From the IMG/VR virus record IMGVR_UViG_3300020439_002263, positions 1 through 57,981 of that record: a stretch of DNA of 57,981 bases; one strand, 5' to 3'. Position 1 is the stretch's first letter; the number at the start of each line of letters is the position of its first letter. Shown piece after piece: positions 56,114 to 57,981 of this stretch. A program made the position numbers and the translations under genes. The notes under the pieces were generated by a model, which was not told the origin of the DNA, ran no database searches, and saw only the letters and a program-made list of their open reading frames with translations. Origin of the DNA: a virus.

Positions 56114-57948
56114 GCGGCACCTCCTTGAAGCTTGAACAGCGCCATCACTTGTTCGACCAACTTCGTAGTTCTGGCATCAATCTGGGCTACGCTCCAGCTC
56201 TGCGCGGCTGCCAGGTCTTCATTGAGCTTGAGGCCATTTTTATAGCCGACCGCACGGCCTTGCCGGTCGGTTCGGTCTCGCTTCTCTTCAAAACTCTTGT
56301 TACCAAGGGCACTGTTGAATCCGGATATGGTCAGATTGCCCAATTTGTGAACATGAGTTTGTTGAACTTCCTTCGCCACCTGCTTGTCTCCATCGGCAAT
56401 CATGGCAACCCAGGACTGAGGAATGTTCTCGCCTTGCGGGAAGATATGCTCAATGGTCCAAACGAACTGTTTGTTCTCGAAGCGCCAGAGATCTACCCAG
56501 GTTTCCTTGGTCATGGTTTGTTCTGCCAAGGCGCACAGAATGAACCGTGTAACACCGGAGTTTTCTTCGTAAATCGGCCCTTCCAATTTTCGTTGGAACG
56601 ATTCATCAGAGGCTGAAATCTCGACGAGCTGATCTTGAATGGCCTGTGGGATTGCAGCGCCGGTAAGGCCATTCAGCTTATCGATGGTCGTCATGAACAG
56701 TCTGGTCAGATCCCGGGTTGGCGGGGTGTCCGTGAGATTACGACGAACAAAGAAGCGCACCAGCAAAGAGGCGATTGCCGAAAGATGATCGTTATTCAGT
56801 TGCAGCTCTTCCTTTCGAACCAAGAGATAGAGCATCAGCAGGTATGACGGCGCACCTTGAATTCGTTCCAGATCCTTAAGGGGTTTTTCCAGGCCGTTGA
56901 GTGCATCGTCCTGATTGCGCGACAGAATCAGCGCATAAAGTCGACCTGCTGAGCTGATCTTTTGCAGACAATCCTTCGCGTCATGATTGATAAGCTTTTC
57001 ATAGATCTGGATCAGGTTCGAACGAGTAGCCACGGGGACCTGATACACTGCTTTCAGCTCATCCTTGAAGGCGTTGTAGTATTGTCGGAAGAAACGCTCC
57101 TGAATGGAATAATCGTCCCCCAGGTAGCCGAGGAGACGATTCCAGTGGCCAAAGTAGTGATCGACCTTCCCCGGTTCAATGGATTCTAACCTAGCCAGCA
57201 GTTTATTTTTGATTAGGTCGATGGCTGTCAGGGGCATACCGCGATTGTTCAGCGATTCAAATAAGGTGTATGCGTCGGCGTGACTTGCCACCTCGATCTT
57301 GACCAGGCTCGCGTGGCTTACGTTGTCGAGGAACTCCATGATGGTCCCGAGCCGGTTATCCCACCCGTCAGTCATTTCATTGATGCGGTCCTGAAAATAC
57401 CGATAGGCACGGAATATCTTCCGGTTCCCGGCATAGGCGGGCACATCACACTCGCTGATAATGCCGGTCTCTGCTAGGACGGCCCGGTAATCGTTGTAGT
57501 TGTTGTTCTGGATCTGTGGAATCAGGCGAATCTGCTCGTCACCTTTTTTCAGGACCAACTTGCGTTTCAGGTTGATCAGTTCTACCCGTTGTTCGTCGTC
57601 CAGATCTGATTCATGGCTTTTGAAGGCGTGATAGATCGCAGCGAACAGCAGTGACAACGTAGTCAACCGCTGTTGGCCATCGACCAGCTCGAGTTTTTGC
57701 ACCGACAGCGCATCGGTCGATTGGTTGATGCAAATGATCGAGCCAAGAAAGTATCCTGGGTTATTCTCCAGCACATCGTCAAACAGGCTCTCCCACTGGT
57801 TTTTGCCCCAGGTGTATTCACGTTGGTAGCGAGGGATCGCGTACACCACACCCGCTTCGATATCGAAAAGCTGAGAGACCGGATAGTTATTTACGGATTT
57901 AATCTGTCCGTCTTCAAAGAAAGTTGGACTTTTTGCGGTCTGTGACAA
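56110..57948 (-). CDS. DUF262/DUF1524 nuclease (GmrSD/BrxU-like), start uncertain
   Basis: The product has 612 residues from a TTG at 57948. The frame stays open to the window edge, so the real start may lie outside. The DUF262 motifs are YAIPRYQREYTW and KLELVDGQQRLTTLSLLF (an NTP-binding ParB-like fold), then NRGMPLTAIDLIKNKLL. The C-terminal DUF1524 has an HNH-like end: TIEHIFPQGENIPQSW, then VHKLGNLTISGFNSALGNKSFEEKR. Such fusions (GmrSD, BrxU) cut modified phage DNA using a nucleotide. A BrxU-type enzyme inside a BREX operon is known from an Escherichia fergusonii plasmid. Here it would cover phages whose modified DNA escapes BREX. Confidence 0.9.
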   Translation of the reverse strand: MSQTAKSPTFFEDGQIKSVNNYPVSQLFDIEAGVVYAIPRYQREYTWGKNQWESLFDDVLENNPGYFLGSIICINQSTDALSVQKLELVDGQQRLTTLSLLFAAIYHAFKSHESDLDDEQRVELINLKRKLVLKKGDEQIRLIPQIQNNNYNDYRAVLAETGIISECDVPAYAGNRKIFRAYRYFQDRINEMTDGWDNRLGTIMEFLDNVSHASLVKIEVASHADAYTLFESLNNRGMPLTAIDLIKNKLLARLESIEPGKVDHYFGHWNRLLGYLGDDYSIQERFFRQYYNAFKDELKAVYQVPVATRSNLIQIYEKLINHDAKDCLQKISSAGRLYALILSRNQDDALNGLEKPLKDLERIQGAPSYLLMLYLLVRKEELQLNNDHLSAIASLLVRFFVRRNLTDTPPTRDLTRLFMTTIDKLNGLTGAAIPQAIQDQLVEISASDESFQRKLEGPIYEENSGVTRFILCALAEQTMTKETWVDLWRFENKQFVWTIEHIFPQGENIPQSWVAMIADGDKQVAKEVQQTHVHKLGNLTISGFNSALGNKSFEEKRDRTDRQGRAVGYKNGLKLNEDLAAAQSWSVAQIDARTTKLVEQVMALFKLQGGAA

Positions 57949-57981
57949 GGTGACGTTTCGGTCCTTTGTTGAGTTTAACCG

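Larger units (their letters stand above)
38441..57981. mobile_element. Second integrative element or defence island, right end not seen
   Basis: A second integrase lies just beyond the tRNA fragment, with its 3' end toward it, the usual layout of an island integrated at a tRNA. Gene content to the right is accessory throughout: HNH-like protein, hipBA, phage relics, an IS66 element, BREX and restriction genes. Base composition changes several times (GC-rich around hipA, AT-rich in the ATPase gene), suggesting stepwise assembly. Whether everything up to the window edge belongs to one element is not shown. Confidence 0.55.

Overview
The window is a mobile-element locus of a proteobacterium, with no rRNA or housekeeping gene to fix the genus. 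The IS66 element, HipAB, the BREX genes, AGGAG-type ribosome sites and a tRNA-Thr(UGU) fragment whose anticodon arm resembles the enterobacterial one make a gammaproteobacterium the likeliest guess, possibly marine or halophilic (inference only).

Positions 1 to about 38,440 hold a T7-like (podovirus) prophage with every gene on the minus strand. From 38.1 kb leftward it runs in near-T7 order: single-subunit RNA polymerase, SSB, RusA-type resolvase (where T7 has endonuclease I), amidase/lysozyme, HTH protein, primase-helicase, dNMP kinase, family A DNA polymerase (a LAGLIDADG ORF overlaps its 3' end), holin, 5' exonuclease, portal, scaffold, capsid, two tail-tube proteins, four internal-virion-like proteins, two fibres and the terminase pair. 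After a roughly 1 kb non-coding gap comes a second leftward block, which I read as the early region: unknown proteins, an ArdA-like antirestriction protein, a beta-clamp-like protein, a MarR-like regulator and a tyrosine integrase that runs off the left edge. The phage genome is therefore permuted at attP between int and the RNA polymerase gene, and its packaged ends should lie in the 3.6-4.7 kb gap. That gap carries 38-bp repeats with the CCTAAAG heptamer known from T7 genome ends.

Three further signals support a working temperate T7-like phage. Four copies of an 18-nt sequence look like promoters for the phage RNA polymerase. Palindromes of the TCCCAnnnnTGGGA type sit in or near the presumed early promoter and the RNA polymerase gene, as expected of lysogenic repressor operators. 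Terminators lie where T7 has them. No repressor is recognised with certainty.

At 38.40-38.44 kb a 3' tRNA-Thr fragment marks the right attachment site. A second tyrosine integrase begins just beyond it, so a second element is integrated in tandem. It carries an HNH-like gene, a small coupled operon with a 27-residue Trp-rich peptide, hipBA with three evenly spaced operators, decayed phage recombination genes and a complete IS66-family element (2,413 bp, 8-bp target duplication).

From 57.9 kb leftward a tightly packed defence operon follows: a DUF262/DUF1524 nuclease, PglZ, BrxL (BREX), an Mrr-type endonuclease with winged-helix domains, an AAA ATPase, an ADP-ribosylglycohydrolase and a DUF2188 protein. 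The BREX methyltransferase and BrxC would lie right of the window. The notable pairing is an antirestriction-bearing prophage abutting a multi-layer anti-phage island.
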